From Acetobacteraceae bacterium (GTDB lineage Bacteria > Pseudomonadota > Alphaproteobacteria > Acetobacterales > Acetobacteraceae), in the NCBI GenBank assembly GCA_947474705.1, contig CANJJS010000010.1:1-64000 (forward strand): DNA of 64,000 nucleotides. Reading direction: 5' to 3'. The notes under the pieces were generated by a model, which had not been told where the DNA came from, made no database searches, and saw only the letters and a list, made by a program, of their open reading frames with translations. Positions 44,430 through 53,909 of this stretch are shown here, piece by piece (the stretch's first letter is position 1; each line of letters begins with the position of its first letter). The translations under genes and the position numbers were made by a program.

Positions 44430-45164
44430 ATGCGCGCGTCGCCGCTTTTTGTTCTGATGTCCTGTTCGTGGCTCGGTTTGGCTGGTCCCGCATGTGCCTG
44501 GACCGCGGGCGAAACCGCGGCGTCCCCAGGTGTCGCCGGCGCGCCGGGTTCGTTGCTGGCGCCGCGGCCGTCCGGGCCGTTGCCCGCGCCGGTTTCACCC
44601 GATACCGCGGCGCCGCTGCCATCCGGCTGGCCCATGAATGCCGGGGTCCCGGCGGACCCGCGGCAGGCTCAGGAAGCGCCCGGGTCTGGGCGGACCTCCG
44701 TGACGGTGGAACCCTTGCAGCCACTGACCCCGGCCGGGCGGCCCCTTCGCTCCGAACGGGGGCCCTCCGAACGGGGTCCCTTTGGCGCGGCGCCGCTCTC
44801 CCTGGCGCCGCCGCTGTCCGCCACGCCGGGTGGAAAAACGGCGCCCGCCGCCGGTGCGCCGGTCGTGTCCCAGAAACTGCCCACCCCCGCTTTGTCGCCG
44901 GAAGCCGGGCCCGGCGATTTCCTCCGCGCCGCCCGGAGCGCCGTGCTTGGCGGGCGGATCGGCGAGGCCCGCTCGGCCCTGGAAATGGCGCAGACACGCT
45001 TGCTCAGCCGGGTCATCGACGCGGGCAAGGAGCGCGAACCCAGCGACGACCTCGCGGTCAGGCAGATCGGCGAGGCGATTGCGGCGCTGATCGCGAACGA
45101 CCGGATGAACAGTGTCGGCATGATCGAACGCGCGAGCGCGACGCTTGGCGTGCCGCTGAACTGA
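44430..45164 (+). CDS. exported Pro/Ala-rich protein of unknown function
   Basis: The protein has 244 residues. The signal peptide SPLFVLMSCSWLGLAGPACA is followed by about 130 residues of low-complexity Pro/Ala/Gly/Ser, including the small repeat SERGPSERGP. The only globular part is the C-terminal 70 residues: GDFLRAARSAVLGGRIGEAR, SALEMAQTRLLSRVID and the IGEAIAALIANDRM helix, perhaps a TPR-like or coiled helical pair. GGAGG lies 8 bases before ATG 44430. No family recognised. Confidence 0.7.
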   Translation: MRASPLFVLMSCSWLGLAGPACAWTAGETAASPGVAGAPGSLLAPRPSGPLPAPVSPDTAAPLPSGWPMNAGVPADPRQAQEAPGSGRTSVTVEPLQPLTPAGRPLRSERGPSERGPFGAAPLSLAPPLSATPGGKTAPAAGAPVVSQKLPTPALSPEAGPGDFLRAARSAVLGGRIGEARSALEMAQTRLLSRVIDAGKEREPSDDLAVRQIGEAIAALIANDRMNSVGMIERASATLGVPLN

Positions 45165-45238
45165 TCGCGGCCGCGCGGCGGTATTTCGACTCGGTTGGGC
45201 ATAATTCCGTTATAAGAGACGTGTCTCAGGAGGGTGCC

Positions 45239-45712
45239 ATGTTCGTGAAGTCTTCGTTCATGAGGCGGTGCGCGGTTCGTGCCCTGGCGATCGCGTGCGT
45301 TCTCGCCGGGATGGCGCCGGCGGTTGAGGCGCGCGTGTTCGTGGGGGTGGGCGTGCCGTTGTATATCGGGCCGCCGGTCCTGATGCCGCCGCCTTATTAC
45401 GGGCCGTATTACGCGGTCCCGCCGCCCTGGTATGGGCCGCCGCCGGGAAGCACCTTCAATTACACGCCGCCACCGGCCGTGCCGCGCGATCTGGCGCCTC
45501 GCGGTGCAGGCCCGTCCGGCGGCGGGTATTCGCCTTCGGGCGGGTACACGCCGTCGATGGGCGGCGCGCCAACCGGAGGGGGACCCGGCGCCGGACAGGG
45601 CGTCTGCCGGGCCGGTCCTTATGTCTGCCCGCTGATCGAGGACGTGCCCCTTGGCGGGGACTGCGCCTGCCCATCGCATGACGGCCGCCCGGTCAGGGGG
45701 CGCGCCGGATAG
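45239..45712 (+). CDS. small exported protein with Pro/Tyr/Gly repeats and Cys-rich C-terminus
   Basis: The protein has 157 residues. The signal peptide (VRALAIACVLAGMAPAVEA) is followed by RVFVGVGVPLYIGPPVLMPP and PPYYGPYYAVPPPWYGPP, a Pro/Tyr-rich run, then Gly-rich repeats such as SPSGGYTPSMGGAPTGG. It ends with CRAGPYVCPLIEDVPLGGDC and ACPSHDGRPVRGRAG, a four-Cys motif that I have seen at the end of other short secreted alphaproteobacterial proteins of unknown role. AGGAGGG precedes the ATG. It could be a cell-surface or matrix protein. Confidence 0.75.
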   Translation: MFVKSSFMRRCAVRALAIACVLAGMAPAVEARVFVGVGVPLYIGPPVLMPPPYYGPYYAVPPPWYGPPPGSTFNYTPPPAVPRDLAPRGAGPSGGGYSPSGGYTPSMGGAPTGGGPGAGQGVCRAGPYVCPLIEDVPLGGDCACPSHDGRPVRGRAG

Positions 45713-45727
45713 CGGCGTCCGAGGCGT

Positions 45728-47527
45728 ATGGACCGCCCGCGCCCGAGGCGCATGGACCTGATCGAGGATCGCGCGGCGATAGGCGACGGCCAGTCGATCG
45801 CTCTGGTCCGGCGCGACGGCGCCATCGACTGGCTGTGCCTGCCACGCTTCGACAGTCCGCCCTGTTTCGCGGCGCTGCTGGGCGGGCCGGAAAATGGCGT
45901 TTGGTGGCTTGGGCCGGCGGATGCGGGCACCTGCGCGCACCGCGCCTACCGCGACGGCACGCTGGTCCTGGAAACCGTGTTCGACCGCCCGGACGGCACG
46001 GTGGCGATCGTCGACTTCATGGGGCCCGGTCCCGGCACGGTCGCGCGGATCGTCGAGGCCCGGCGCGGCGCGGTCCGCTGCGCCTCCGATTTCGCGCCGC
46101 GGCGCGATTTCGGACGCCGCGCGCCCGTTTTCAGCCCGATGGCGGATGGAACCGGCTTTTTCGCCGGGACGGGGGACGAGCGCCTCGCGATTCGCGCCGA
46201 TGTGCCGATGCGCGTGGAGAACGGCGCCGTCGCCGCCCGGTTCGCGCTCGCCGCCGGCGAACGCGCCTGGTTTTCGCTGGCGTATGCGCCGGAGGGCGCG
46301 CCATTCCCTAACGGGCCGGACATGGACCGCGCCCAGGCGGAGGTCGAGGCGGCCTGGCGCGGCTGGATCGCGCGAAGCACCTATCGCGGACGCTGGCGCG
46401 GCGCGGTGGAGCGCGCATTGTTGACCCTGAAGGCGCTGACCTTCGCGCCAACGGGCGCCATGGCCGCGGCGCCGACCACGTCGCTGCCCGAATGGATCGG
46501 CGGATCGCGCAACTGGGATTACCGGTTCTGCTGGCCCAGAGATTCGAGTCTGGCGGCGCTGGCGCTGATGGGCGCGGGGTTCGGCGCCGAGGCACTGGCG
46601 CTGGCGGATTTTTTGGCCCGTTCGGTGCCGGCGGGCGAGGCGGCATTGCCACCGTTGCTTGGCGTGACCGGCGCGCCGCCGCCGCCGGAACGGGAGATCC
46701 CGTGGCTCGCGGGTTTCGCGGCCTCGCGCCCCGTGCGCGCCGGCAATGCCGCCGTGGCGCAAACGCAGTTGGATGTGTTTGGAGAGGTCGAACTCGCGCT
46801 GTTCGAACTGGTCGCGCGGGGGCTCGCGCCCGCCGGGCGTCACTGGCCCTTTCGCCGGGCGGCGATCGAGCACCTGGAAACCGTCTGGCGCGGGCCCGAC
46901 GAGGGGATCTGGGAGGTACGCGGCGGGCCGCGCCAGTTCACGCTGTCGAAAGTCATGGTCTGGGTTGCCTTCGATCGGGCGATCCGGACGGCGGAAACGC
47001 ATGGGCTGCCGGCGCCCCTGGCGCGGTGGCGGGCGGCGCGGGCGGCGTGCCGGGAGATGGTGCTGACGCGCGGGTTCAACCGGGACCGCGGCGCGTTTAC
47101 TCAGACCCTCGACGGCATCGTGCTGGACGCGAGCCTGTTGCTGTTGCCTTTGGTGGGCTTCCTGCCGCCGGACGATCCGCGGATCGCGGGGACCGTCGCG
47201 GCCATCGGACGAGAGCTTTCGGCGAACGGCCTGATCCGGCGTTACGCAACAGAGACCGGCGCGGACGGGTTGCCGCCGGGGGAAGGCGTGTTTCTCGCCT
47301 GCGGGTTTTGGTATGTCTCGGCGCTGGCGCTGGGGGGACAGCGGACGGAAGCGGCGGCGTTGTTCGAACACATGCTCGGTCTGGCGAACGATGTCGGCTT
47401 GCTGGCCGAGGAATACGATCCGGTGGCGCGGCGCCAGCTTGGGAATTTTCCGCAGGGGTTTTCGCATTTGGCGCTGATCGGCGCGGCCCTGGCGTTGGAT
47501 GGCGGGACCGCGATGCCGCCCGGGTGA
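45728..47527 (+). CDS. glycoside hydrolase family 15 protein (glucoamylase/trehalase type)
   Basis: The protein has 599 residues. The N-terminal super-beta-sandwich begins with IEDRAAIGDGQSIALVRRDG and AIDWLCLPRFDSPPCFAALL. The (alpha/alpha)6 barrel contains WIGGSRNWDYRFCWPRD (256-272), with the catalytic acid region, and LLAEEYDP (near E562), the general base. Such cytosolic or periplasmic GH15 proteins cut alpha-glucosides including trehalose. There is no signal peptide, so trehalose or maltodextrin turnover in the cytosol is likely. ATG 45752 is another possible start. Confidence 0.9.
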   Translation: MDRPRPRRMDLIEDRAAIGDGQSIALVRRDGAIDWLCLPRFDSPPCFAALLGGPENGVWWLGPADAGTCAHRAYRDGTLVLETVFDRPDGTVAIVDFMGPGPGTVARIVEARRGAVRCASDFAPRRDFGRRAPVFSPMADGTGFFAGTGDERLAIRADVPMRVENGAVAARFALAAGERAWFSLAYAPEGAPFPNGPDMDRAQAEVEAAWRGWIARSTYRGRWRGAVERALLTLKALTFAPTGAMAAAPTTSLPEWIGGSRNWDYRFCWPRDSSLAALALMGAGFGAEALALADFLARSVPAGEAALPPLLGVTGAPPPPEREIPWLAGFAASRPVRAGNAAVAQTQLDVFGEVELALFELVARGLAPAGRHWPFRRAAIEHLETVWRGPDEGIWEVRGGPRQFTLSKVMVWVAFDRAIRTAETHGLPAPLARWRAARAACREMVLTRGFNRDRGAFTQTLDGIVLDASLLLLPLVGFLPPDDPRIAGTVAAIGRELSANGLIRRYATETGADGLPPGEGVFLACGFWYVSALALGGQRTEAAALFEHMLGLANDVGLLAEEYDPVARRQLGNFPQGFSHLALIGAALALDGGTAMPPG

Positions 47528-47761
47528 GGCGGTCCCGGTGCTCGCGTCTGGAGGCGGCGCCGTTACCCCCGGCTACCGGTCCGCCGCACCGCTTCGAGCA
47601 GCGAATACCCCGCATGGCTGGCGGGTGGACGCCGCCGCCCTTGCCCTCAAACCCCGTTTCGGGCACTCAGCCCCCACTGCTCCAGGGCTTCGCGCGCGCC
47701 GAGGCGGCCGCGCGATCCGTTGGCCAGTTCGCGCCACCGTCAGAAAGCTCCGACAGGAAAC

Positions 47762-48688
47762 ATGTCCACGGAAACCTCGACCAAACACCGGCTGGAACTC
47801 CCCGCCGCGGTCAACACGCGCCGGATCGTCTGGCCCTATGCCATCGCCATCGGGTCGTATCACGCGATTGCGTTGCTGGCGTTTCTGCCTTGGCTGTTCA
47901 GTTGGACGGGCGTCGGACTTGCCTTCGCGGGGACGTATCTGTTCGGGTGTCTGGGCATCAATCTTTGCTACCACCGCATTCTCACGCATCGCGGCATGGT
48001 CTGCCCGAAATGGCTCGAATACAGTTTCGCGACTCTCGGCGTCTGCTGCCTGCAGGACACGCCCGCGCGCTGGATCGCCGTCCACCGCCGGCACCACGAG
48101 CATTCCGACAAGCGCGACGATCCGCATTCGCCGCTGGCCGGGTTCTGGTGGGGGCATGTCGGGTGGATGCTGCTCGACAATCGGGATCTTTACCGGTTGG
48201 GGATTTTCGATCGCTACGCCAAGGATATTCTCCGGGATCCGTTTTACCGGCGGCTGGAGAAGCCGATCCTCTACGCGGGGATTATTCTGATTTCGTGGTA
48301 TGTGTTCTTTCTCGGCGGGTTTCTGACCGGCCTCGCCGCCGGCCACAGTCTGGGCGAGTCCGCCCAATTCGGCGCCAGCGTTTTGATCTGGGGCGTGTTC
48401 GTCCGCACGGTGCTGGTCTGGCACATCACCTGGTCGGTGAATTCCCTGTCGCATCTCTGGGGTTATCGAAACTACGAAACCGCCGACGACAGCCGCAACA
48501 ACTGGCTGGTCGCGGTGCTGACCAGCGGCGAGGGCTGGCACAACAACCACCACGCCGACCCCCGCTCCGCCAGCCACGGCCATGGCGGCTGGGAGATCGA
48601 TCTTATCTACGTGTTTGTCAGGGGGCTGGAAAAGCTCGGCCTGGCGAAGGACGTTCGCCGGCCGGGCGCGGGGCTGAAAAAAGGCTGA
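47762..48688 (+). CDS. acyl-CoA/lipid fatty acid desaturase
   Basis: Integral membrane di-iron enzyme of 308 residues. The three His boxes are HRILTH (71-76), HRRHH (108-112) and HNNHH (260-264). The helices SYHAIALLAFLPWLFSW and ILYAGIILISWYVFFLGGF bracket the active site. It introduces a double bond (delta-9 type is usual) into acyl chains using O2 and electrons from a ferredoxin or cytochrome b5. ATG 47762 has AGGAAAC upstream; an earlier ATG at 47720 lacks one. It ends just before the second large palindrome. Confidence 0.93.
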   Translation: MSTETSTKHRLELPAAVNTRRIVWPYAIAIGSYHAIALLAFLPWLFSWTGVGLAFAGTYLFGCLGINLCYHRILTHRGMVCPKWLEYSFATLGVCCLQDTPARWIAVHRRHHEHSDKRDDPHSPLAGFWWGHVGWMLLDNRDLYRLGIFDRYAKDILRDPFYRRLEKPILYAGIILISWYVFFLGGFLTGLAAGHSLGESAQFGASVLIWGVFVRTVLVWHITWSVNSLSHLWGYRNYETADDSRNNWLVAVLTSGEGWHNNHHADPRSASHGHGGWEIDLIYVFVRGLEKLGLAKDVRRPGAGLKKG

Positions 48689-48708
48689 CGGCGCCCATGA
48701 CCGCGGGG

Positions 48709-48968
48709 TGCCGGGTGGCGACACCGGGGCTCCGCCCCGGACCCCACGGGGGCTTTGCCCCTCGACCCCACCAGGGCGGGGGCCCTGGACCCATTTGGTT
48801 GGGGTGTTTGAAGAAGGGGGGCCATCCGCGACGTATCAACGTCCGAGTAGGCCCCCCTTCTTCAAACACCCCAAAGAGACGGCATCCAAGGCCCTGCCTT
48901 GGCGGGGTTCGAAGGGGCAGCGCCCCTCGCGGGGTCCGGGGCGGAGCCCTGGTGTTTCCATTCGGCAC
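48709..48968. repeat. large nested palindromic element, copy 2
   Basis: The element occupies the gap between two convergent genes. Its central stem has perfect 23-base arms (48801-48823 and 48850-48872), with a 26-base loop that itself holds GACGT/ACGTC. The outer arms pair from GTGCCG (48709) with CGGCAC (ending 48968) inward. On the way they include ACACCGGGGCTCCGCCCCGG opposite its imperfect complement, and GGGGGCTTTGCCCC opposite GGGGCAGCGCCCC. The loop word TCAACGTCC is shared with copy 3. Confidence 0.87.
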
Positions 48969-48987
48969 GCCGCGCGCCAAGGGGGCT

Positions 48988-50529
48988 TCAGTTCTTGCAC
49001 CCCGCGGCGATCGTGACATCGTTGAACCGGTCGTCGCCCGAGGGCAGATACGGCACCAAATTCAGCACGCAGCCCGGCTTGTAGGCGTAGACATTGGACC
49101 GGGTGATCATCGGGATCGTCGCCACGGACGTCACGACCTCCCGCGCCAGGTCCCGCATCACGCCCACACGCCGAGGGTCCGTCGCGGCCATCGCGCGGGC
49201 CTGGCCCAGCAACTCGTCGATCCGGGGGCTGGCGACGCCGCCGGGGGCATAGGACCCGCCGGTGCCGACGATCTCATGCACCGTCTGGATCGGATCGCTG
49301 CGCCCGCCGTACCGCCCCATCAGCATGTCCGCCCGCGTCGGGGGGCGGTAGAATTGCGTGAATTGCGAGACATCGACGACGTCGAGTTTCATGCGGATCC
49401 CGACATCGGCGAAATTCGCCTGCAACGCCTCCGCCATCTGGCGATATTCGCTGTTGTTCAGCACGAGATCGGTCAGATCGATCCCGTCCTTATATCCGGC
49501 TTCCGCCAACAGCGCCTTGGCCTTGGCGGGGTCGTAGGGATAGGCGTTCTCCAGTTCCGGCACATAAAATGGCGAGGCGCGCGACCACATCTGCCAGGTC
49601 GCCCGCGCGCTGCCGTTGGTCAGCGCCTCCGCGATCGCCTCCCGGTCGATGGCGTGCGCCATGGCCTTGCGGACGCGGATATCGCCGAGCGGACCTTTTT
49701 TCAAATTGGTATAGATCAGCCACAACGCGTTCTTGTCGGTCATCTGTATTTGCAGACCGGCGCCCTTGGCCTCCGGGATCTGCCGTGGATCGATTTGCGC
49801 GATATTCGCCTGGCCCGAGCGCAGCGCGTTCAACCGCGCGCGGCCGTCGGGGACGTAATGATGTTCGAAGGCGATGGCGCGGCCTTTGATGCCGCCCCAA
49901 TATCCGTCGAAGCGGGTGGTGAGGGTTTTCACGTTCGGATCGAAGTTTTTCACGCGGAACGGCCCGGCGCCGATCGGTTTCAGCGCGGAGCCGATGACGC
50001 CTTCGGTCAGCGCGGCGGGGCTGACCATCATCCCGGCGTTGGCGCCGAACCAAAACTCGATCTGCCCGCTGGGCTTTTTCAGTTTGATGTGGACGACGTC
50101 CTCGCCCCGGTATTCGACGGAGTCGATCAGCTTGAACGTCTCGATGACCGTGGTGCCGGCGCGCGTTCCCAACGCGGTCATGCGTTCGAAATTCCGCTTC
50201 ACGGCCTCGGCGTTGAAGGGTGTGCCGTCGTGGAACGTGACGCCTTTCCGCAATTTCAAGGTCAGTTCGGTCAGGTCCGCGTTGCGGGTCCAGGACTCGA
50301 CCAGGCCCGGTTCCGGATCGCCCGCGTCGTTCAGGCGGATCAGCGGTTCGTACACCGCCAGCAGCGCCTCATGCGAATAGGAAGAATTGTTCTGCGGCTC
50401 CACCGGGTCGAGCGTCTCGTTCCCCGCCATGTCGTAATAGATCACGGGGGTGTTCAGGTTCGGTTCCGCCGCGCGCGCGGACGCCGCGGTCAGGAGCGCG
50501 AGAGACATCGTCCAGGCGAGAAGGCGCAT
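48988..50529 (-). CDS. ABC transporter substrate-binding protein, family 5 (peptide/nickel type)
   Basis: The protein has 513 residues. The signal peptide LAWTMSLALLTAASARAA leads into the SBP_bac_5 fold: LLAVYEPLIRLNDAGDPEPG, WTRNADLTELTLKLRKGVTF, FHDGTPFNAEAVKRNFERM and YPYDPAKAKALLAEAGY. It binds peptides or similar compounds in the periplasm. No permease or ATPase gene is adjacent, so it is an orphan component. Next upstream on the same strand is an isopenicillin-N-synthase-like oxygenase. Confidence 0.92.
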   Translation of the reverse strand: MRLLAWTMSLALLTAASARAAEPNLNTPVIYYDMAGNETLDPVEPQNNSSYSHEALLAVYEPLIRLNDAGDPEPGLVESWTRNADLTELTLKLRKGVTFHDGTPFNAEAVKRNFERMTALGTRAGTTVIETFKLIDSVEYRGEDVVHIKLKKPSGQIEFWFGANAGMMVSPAALTEGVIGSALKPIGAGPFRVKNFDPNVKTLTTRFDGYWGGIKGRAIAFEHHYVPDGRARLNALRSGQANIAQIDPRQIPEAKGAGLQIQMTDKNALWLIYTNLKKGPLGDIRVRKAMAHAIDREAIAEALTNGSARATWQMWSRASPFYVPELENAYPYDPAKAKALLAEAGYKDGIDLTDLVLNNSEYRQMAEALQANFADVGIRMKLDVVDVSQFTQFYRPPTRADMLMGRYGGRSDPIQTVHEIVGTGGSYAPGGVASPRIDELLGQARAMAATDPRRVGVMRDLAREVVTSVATIPMITRSNVYAYKPGCVLNLVPYLPSGDDRFNDVTIAAGCKN

Positions 50530-50603
50530 GATCCCGGTGTTTCCATGGTTGGTTTCGTTGGGCACAACATGGCGGGCGCGGCGCGGCGAGTCCATCGCGC
50601 CGT

Positions 50604-51578
50604 TCAGGCGCCGATATCGTCCTGCCGCTTCGGATCGTAATTCTGTTCGGTCCACCAGACGATCCAGTCCTCGTACGAAATCGGCGGCCATTTCGCCGGG
50701 TTGTCCGGCCCCACGCAGGTGGGCGGCGCTTCGATCCGTGTATCGAGATGCGGCGCGAGGAAGAACGGGATCGCGTACCGGCTTTGCCCCACCGGCGGCA
50801 CGGCCCGGTGCGGAGTCGACAGGAACCGCCCGTTGCTCCAGCGTTTCAGCGTGTCGCCCGCGTTCACGGCGAAAGACCCAGGGATATAGGGCATGTCGAT
50901 CCAGTTTCCCTCGACCGTCCGGACCTGCAATCCCGGCACGTCCGACTGCGCCAGAAATGTCATGAAATTCGCGTCGGAATGCGGCGCGATCCCGAACTGG
51001 TTCGCCTCCGCGCGCACCGGCGGGTAATGCGACAGGCGGAGATTGAACTGGCTCTCCACGAAATGCGGGGTGAAGAATCCTGGATCGAGGTCCAGGGACA
51101 CCGACACCGCGGGCAGCAGCCGATTGGTGAAATCCTCCATCGCGTCGAGATAGTCCAGGATATGGGCGCGGAAGCCGGGCAGTGCCGTTTCGTCCGGCCA
51201 GACATTCGGGCCGGTGAAGCGGCGGCCGGTCATGCGCATGGGATTGTCGGGCGCGCGCTCGCGTCGCACGAAAAACGCCTCGTTCAGATCGGGTTTGTCG
51301 TTGGCGTTCACGTCCGAGGTCCACACGGCGTAACGGCCCATCGCCATATAGCCGTTGTTGTGCGCGTTCAGTTTCAGCGCGATCTTTTCGTCCATGGGAC
51401 GCGCGTGGAAACGCTTCGCTTCCGAAAACGTCTGTTCGATCAGCCGCATCGGCACATCGTGGCCGGTAATCACGAAGAACCCGACACGGGAAAACGCGTC
51501 CTGAATTGCCTTCGCCGTGCGTTCCAGCGCGCCCGGTTTCCCGGCGAGATACTCGGTCAAATCGACGATCGGAATCAT
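50604..51578 (-). CDS. 2-oxoglutarate/Fe(II) oxygenase, isopenicillin-N-synthase fold
   Basis: The protein has 324 residues. The iron triad H200 and D202 in IAPHSDANFM and H257 in LSTPHRAV is complete, with R267 (GQSRYAIPFF) in the 2-oxoglutarate position. It starts with IPIVDLTEYLAGKPGALERT, the family N-terminus. The lack of an isopenicillin cluster points to a general hydroxylase or ethylene-forming-type enzyme. ATG 51578 is used because homology begins there; the frame is open upstream. Confidence 0.9.
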   Translation of the reverse strand: MIPIVDLTEYLAGKPGALERTAKAIQDAFSRVGFFVITGHDVPMRLIEQTFSEAKRFHARPMDEKIALKLNAHNNGYMAMGRYAVWTSDVNANDKPDLNEAFFVRRERAPDNPMRMTGRRFTGPNVWPDETALPGFRAHILDYLDAMEDFTNRLLPAVSVSLDLDPGFFTPHFVESQFNLRLSHYPPVRAEANQFGIAPHSDANFMTFLAQSDVPGLQVRTVEGNWIDMPYIPGSFAVNAGDTLKRWSNGRFLSTPHRAVPPVGQSRYAIPFFLAPHLDTRIEAPPTCVGPDNPAKWPPISYEDWIVWWTEQNYDPKRQDDIGA

Positions 51579-51646
51579 GGTGGCGCCTCGTCCCGTTTCC
51601 TCGCGAAACCCTGCCACGCCCCCAGAGCCCGGCCAACCCCGCGCCG

Positions 51647-52885
51647 TTACAGCAACCCGCCCGCCAGCGCCCCGCTCATGCAGGTCGCCATCGTCCCCGC
51701 GAGGATGGAGCGCATCCCCAGCGCGACGACCTCCCGCCGCCGCGCCGGGATCATCGCCCCGAGCCCGCCGATGACAATTCCCAAACTGCCGAAATTGGCG
51801 AAGCCGCAGAGCGAATACGTCAGAATCATCCGTGTCCGCGGCGAAAGCACCTCCGCCGGCATCCGCGAAAAATCCAGATACGCCACGAACTCGTTAAGCA
51901 CCGTCTTCGTCGCCATCAATCCCGCCGCCGCCGGGGCTTCGGTCCATGGCACCCCGATCAGCCACATGACGGGCCGGAACGGCAGCGCGAACAGACGTTG
52001 CAGCGTGACCGGGCCGTCCCAGTCCGGCAACAGCGCGAGCCCCATGTTCGCCAGCGTCACCATCGCCACCGTGACCAGCAGCGTCGCCAGGATCGCGGCG
52101 AGGATCGGCACCGCCTCCATCGTCCCCTTCACCAGCGCGTCCACCGCACCGGAAGCGCGTCCGTCCTGGGCTATCGCCGCCTCGCCGCTGTCGGGCGGGC
52201 CGAAGGGCACCAGAATCGCCGCCACCGCCAGCGCGGCGGGCGTGGAGATGACGGAGGCGATGAGGATATTGCCAAGGGCGTTGGGCACCAGCGGGGAGAG
52301 AAACGCGGCGTAGATCACCATCACCGTGCCCGCGACGCCCGCCATGCCGCAGGTCATCAGCGCGAACAACTCGCCGCGTTGCATCCGCGCGAGGTAGGGG
52401 CGGATCAGCATCGGCGCCTCGATCATGCCGACGAAGACGTGCACGGCGGCGCCCAAAGCGAGCGGGCCGGAGATGCCAAGGGTGCATCGCAGCAGGCGGG
52501 CGAAGAGGTTCGAAATCGCCTGCAAAATGCCCCAGTGGAACAGCAGCGACGCCAGCGCGCCGATCGTCAGCACCAGCGGCAGCGCCTGAAACGCGAGGAT
52601 GAAACCGGCGCCGGGGGCGGTTTCAGCGAAGGGGAGCGGCGGTCCCGCCAAATACCCGAACACGAAGCGCGTCCCCGTCTCGGTCGCCCGGTGCAACGCA
52701 TGCGCAATGTCGTTCAGCCAGAACATCGCCCGGTTCGCCATGGGCACGCCGATCAGGATCAGGGCCGCGGCGAGCTGAAACGCCAGCCCGCCAAGGACGG
52801 TGCGCCAGCGGATCGCGCGGCGGTCCTCGCTGAGCAGCCATGCCAGCAGAAGCAGGGCGGCGATGCCCGAATATGCGCGAATCAT
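51647..52885 (-). CDS. NupC-family concentrative nucleoside transporter
   Basis: The protein has 412 residues. It belongs to the CNT family, with an N-terminal gate domain, core (LGAAVHVFVGMIEAPMLIRP, MTCGMAGVAGTVMVIYAAF) and C-terminal nucleobase region (NEFVAYLDFSR, YSLCGFANFGSLGIVIGGLG). EAPMLIRPY and GFANFGS are the family signatures. It imports nucleosides with Na+ or H+. Nearest partner for nucleotide metabolism is tmk at 26 kb, not in the same unit. Confidence 0.93.
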   Translation of the reverse strand: MIRAYSGIAALLLLAWLLSEDRRAIRWRTVLGGLAFQLAAALILIGVPMANRAMFWLNDIAHALHRATETGTRFVFGYLAGPPLPFAETAPGAGFILAFQALPLVLTIGALASLLFHWGILQAISNLFARLLRCTLGISGPLALGAAVHVFVGMIEAPMLIRPYLARMQRGELFALMTCGMAGVAGTVMVIYAAFLSPLVPNALGNILIASVISTPAALAVAAILVPFGPPDSGEAAIAQDGRASGAVDALVKGTMEAVPILAAILATLLVTVAMVTLANMGLALLPDWDGPVTLQRLFALPFRPVMWLIGVPWTEAPAAAGLMATKTVLNEFVAYLDFSRMPAEVLSPRTRMILTYSLCGFANFGSLGIVIGGLGAMIPARRREVVALGMRSILAGTMATCMSGALAGGLL

Positions 52886-53015
52886 GGGCTGGCGGGTCTC
52901 CCGCGCGGGAACAATCTCCGCTCACCGTTAGCCCCGCCCCGCTTCGCGCGCCAGAGCGTGGCATCGGACGGCGGATCGGTTAAGCTCGCGGGCACGCCGT
53001 ATGGAGGATCTCGCG

Positions 53016-53909
53016 ATGTTCGAAACCCGTCCGCTGCATCCGCTGTTCGTGGCCGAGGCCACGGGCATCGATCTGAGCCGGCCGGCCGGGCCCGATCTGA
53101 CGCAGGCGATCGAACAGGCGATGGACCGGTTCGGGGTGCTGGTTGTCCGCGGGCAAACGCTCAGCCAGGCCGAGCAGATCCGGTTCGCTGAGGCGTTCGG
53201 GCCGCTCGATCTGGGCCTGCGAAAACTGCCGTCAGGGCCGGCCGCGACCCGGCACCGCCTGGAGCACGAGGCGCTGATCGACATTTCCAACGTCGCGCCG
53301 GATGGCGAGGTGGCGGCGCGCGAATCCCGAAAGGTGCTCAGCAACCTCGCCAACCAGTTATGGCACAGCGACAGTTCGTTTCAGGCGCCGCGCGCGCGGT
53401 ATTCGATGCTGTACGCGGTCGTGCTGCCGTCGAAGGGCGGCGAAACGGAATTCGCCGATTTGCGCGCCGCCTACGACGCGTTGCCGGCGGACATGAAGCG
53501 GGACATCGCGGGGCTTGAGACCGAACATTTCGCCCTGCATTCCCGCTTCGGTCTGGGCGATACCGAATACACCCCGGCGCAAATCGCCGCGATCCCGCCG
53601 GTGCGCTGGCCCTTGGTCCAGCGCCATCCGGGTTCGGGACGCGATCTGTTGTTCGTCGGCGTGCATGCCCGCGCGATTCTCGGGATGTCGCTGCCGGAGG
53701 GCCGGTTGCTGCTGTCCGATCTGCTGGAGCACGCGACCCAGCGGGAATTTGTCTACCGGCACCAATGGCGCGTGGGCGATTTGGTCATGTGGGACAATCG
53801 CGCCACGGTGCATCGCGGACGGCGCTTCGATTTGTCCGAACGGCGGGAGCTACGCCGCTCGACGACGGAAGACCTCCCCGCGCCGGTGGCCGCCGCGGTC
53901 CGATCATAA
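53016..53909 (+). CDS. TauD/TfdA-family 2-oxoglutarate dioxygenase (paralogue of the 23-kb gene)
   Basis: The protein has 297 residues. H117 and D119 in ANQLWHSDSSFQ, and H266 in WDNRATVHRGRRF, give the iron triad, with RRELRRST for the co-substrate Arg. It is about as long as the 23-kb paralogue and shares motifs such as HATQREFVY, but the two are clearly diverged. GGAGG lies 8 bases before ATG 53016 within the frame, so this start is preferred over 53001. Its 3' end overlaps the convergent TPR gene by 6 bp. Confidence 0.92.
   Translation: MFETRPLHPLFVAEATGIDLSRPAGPDLTQAIEQAMDRFGVLVVRGQTLSQAEQIRFAEAFGPLDLGLRKLPSGPAATRHRLEHEALIDISNVAPDGEVAARESRKVLSNLANQLWHSDSSFQAPRARYSMLYAVVLPSKGGETEFADLRAAYDALPADMKRDIAGLETEHFALHSRFGLGDTEYTPAQIAAIPPVRWPLVQRHPGSGRDLLFVGVHARAILGMSLPEGRLLLSDLLEHATQREFVYRHQWRVGDLVMWDNRATVHRGRRFDLSERRELRRSTTEDLPAPVAAAVRS

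Noticed and set aside
48709..48968. Simple rho-independent terminator between convergent genes
   Set aside because: There is no U-tract and the structure is far larger and shared with non-convergent gaps, so it is listed as a repeat element.
46492..50640. A long plus-strand open frame crossing GH15, the desaturase, palindrome copy 2 and the binding-protein gene
   Set aside because: It spans several real genes in the wrong frame or strand and a non-coding palindrome; no homology.
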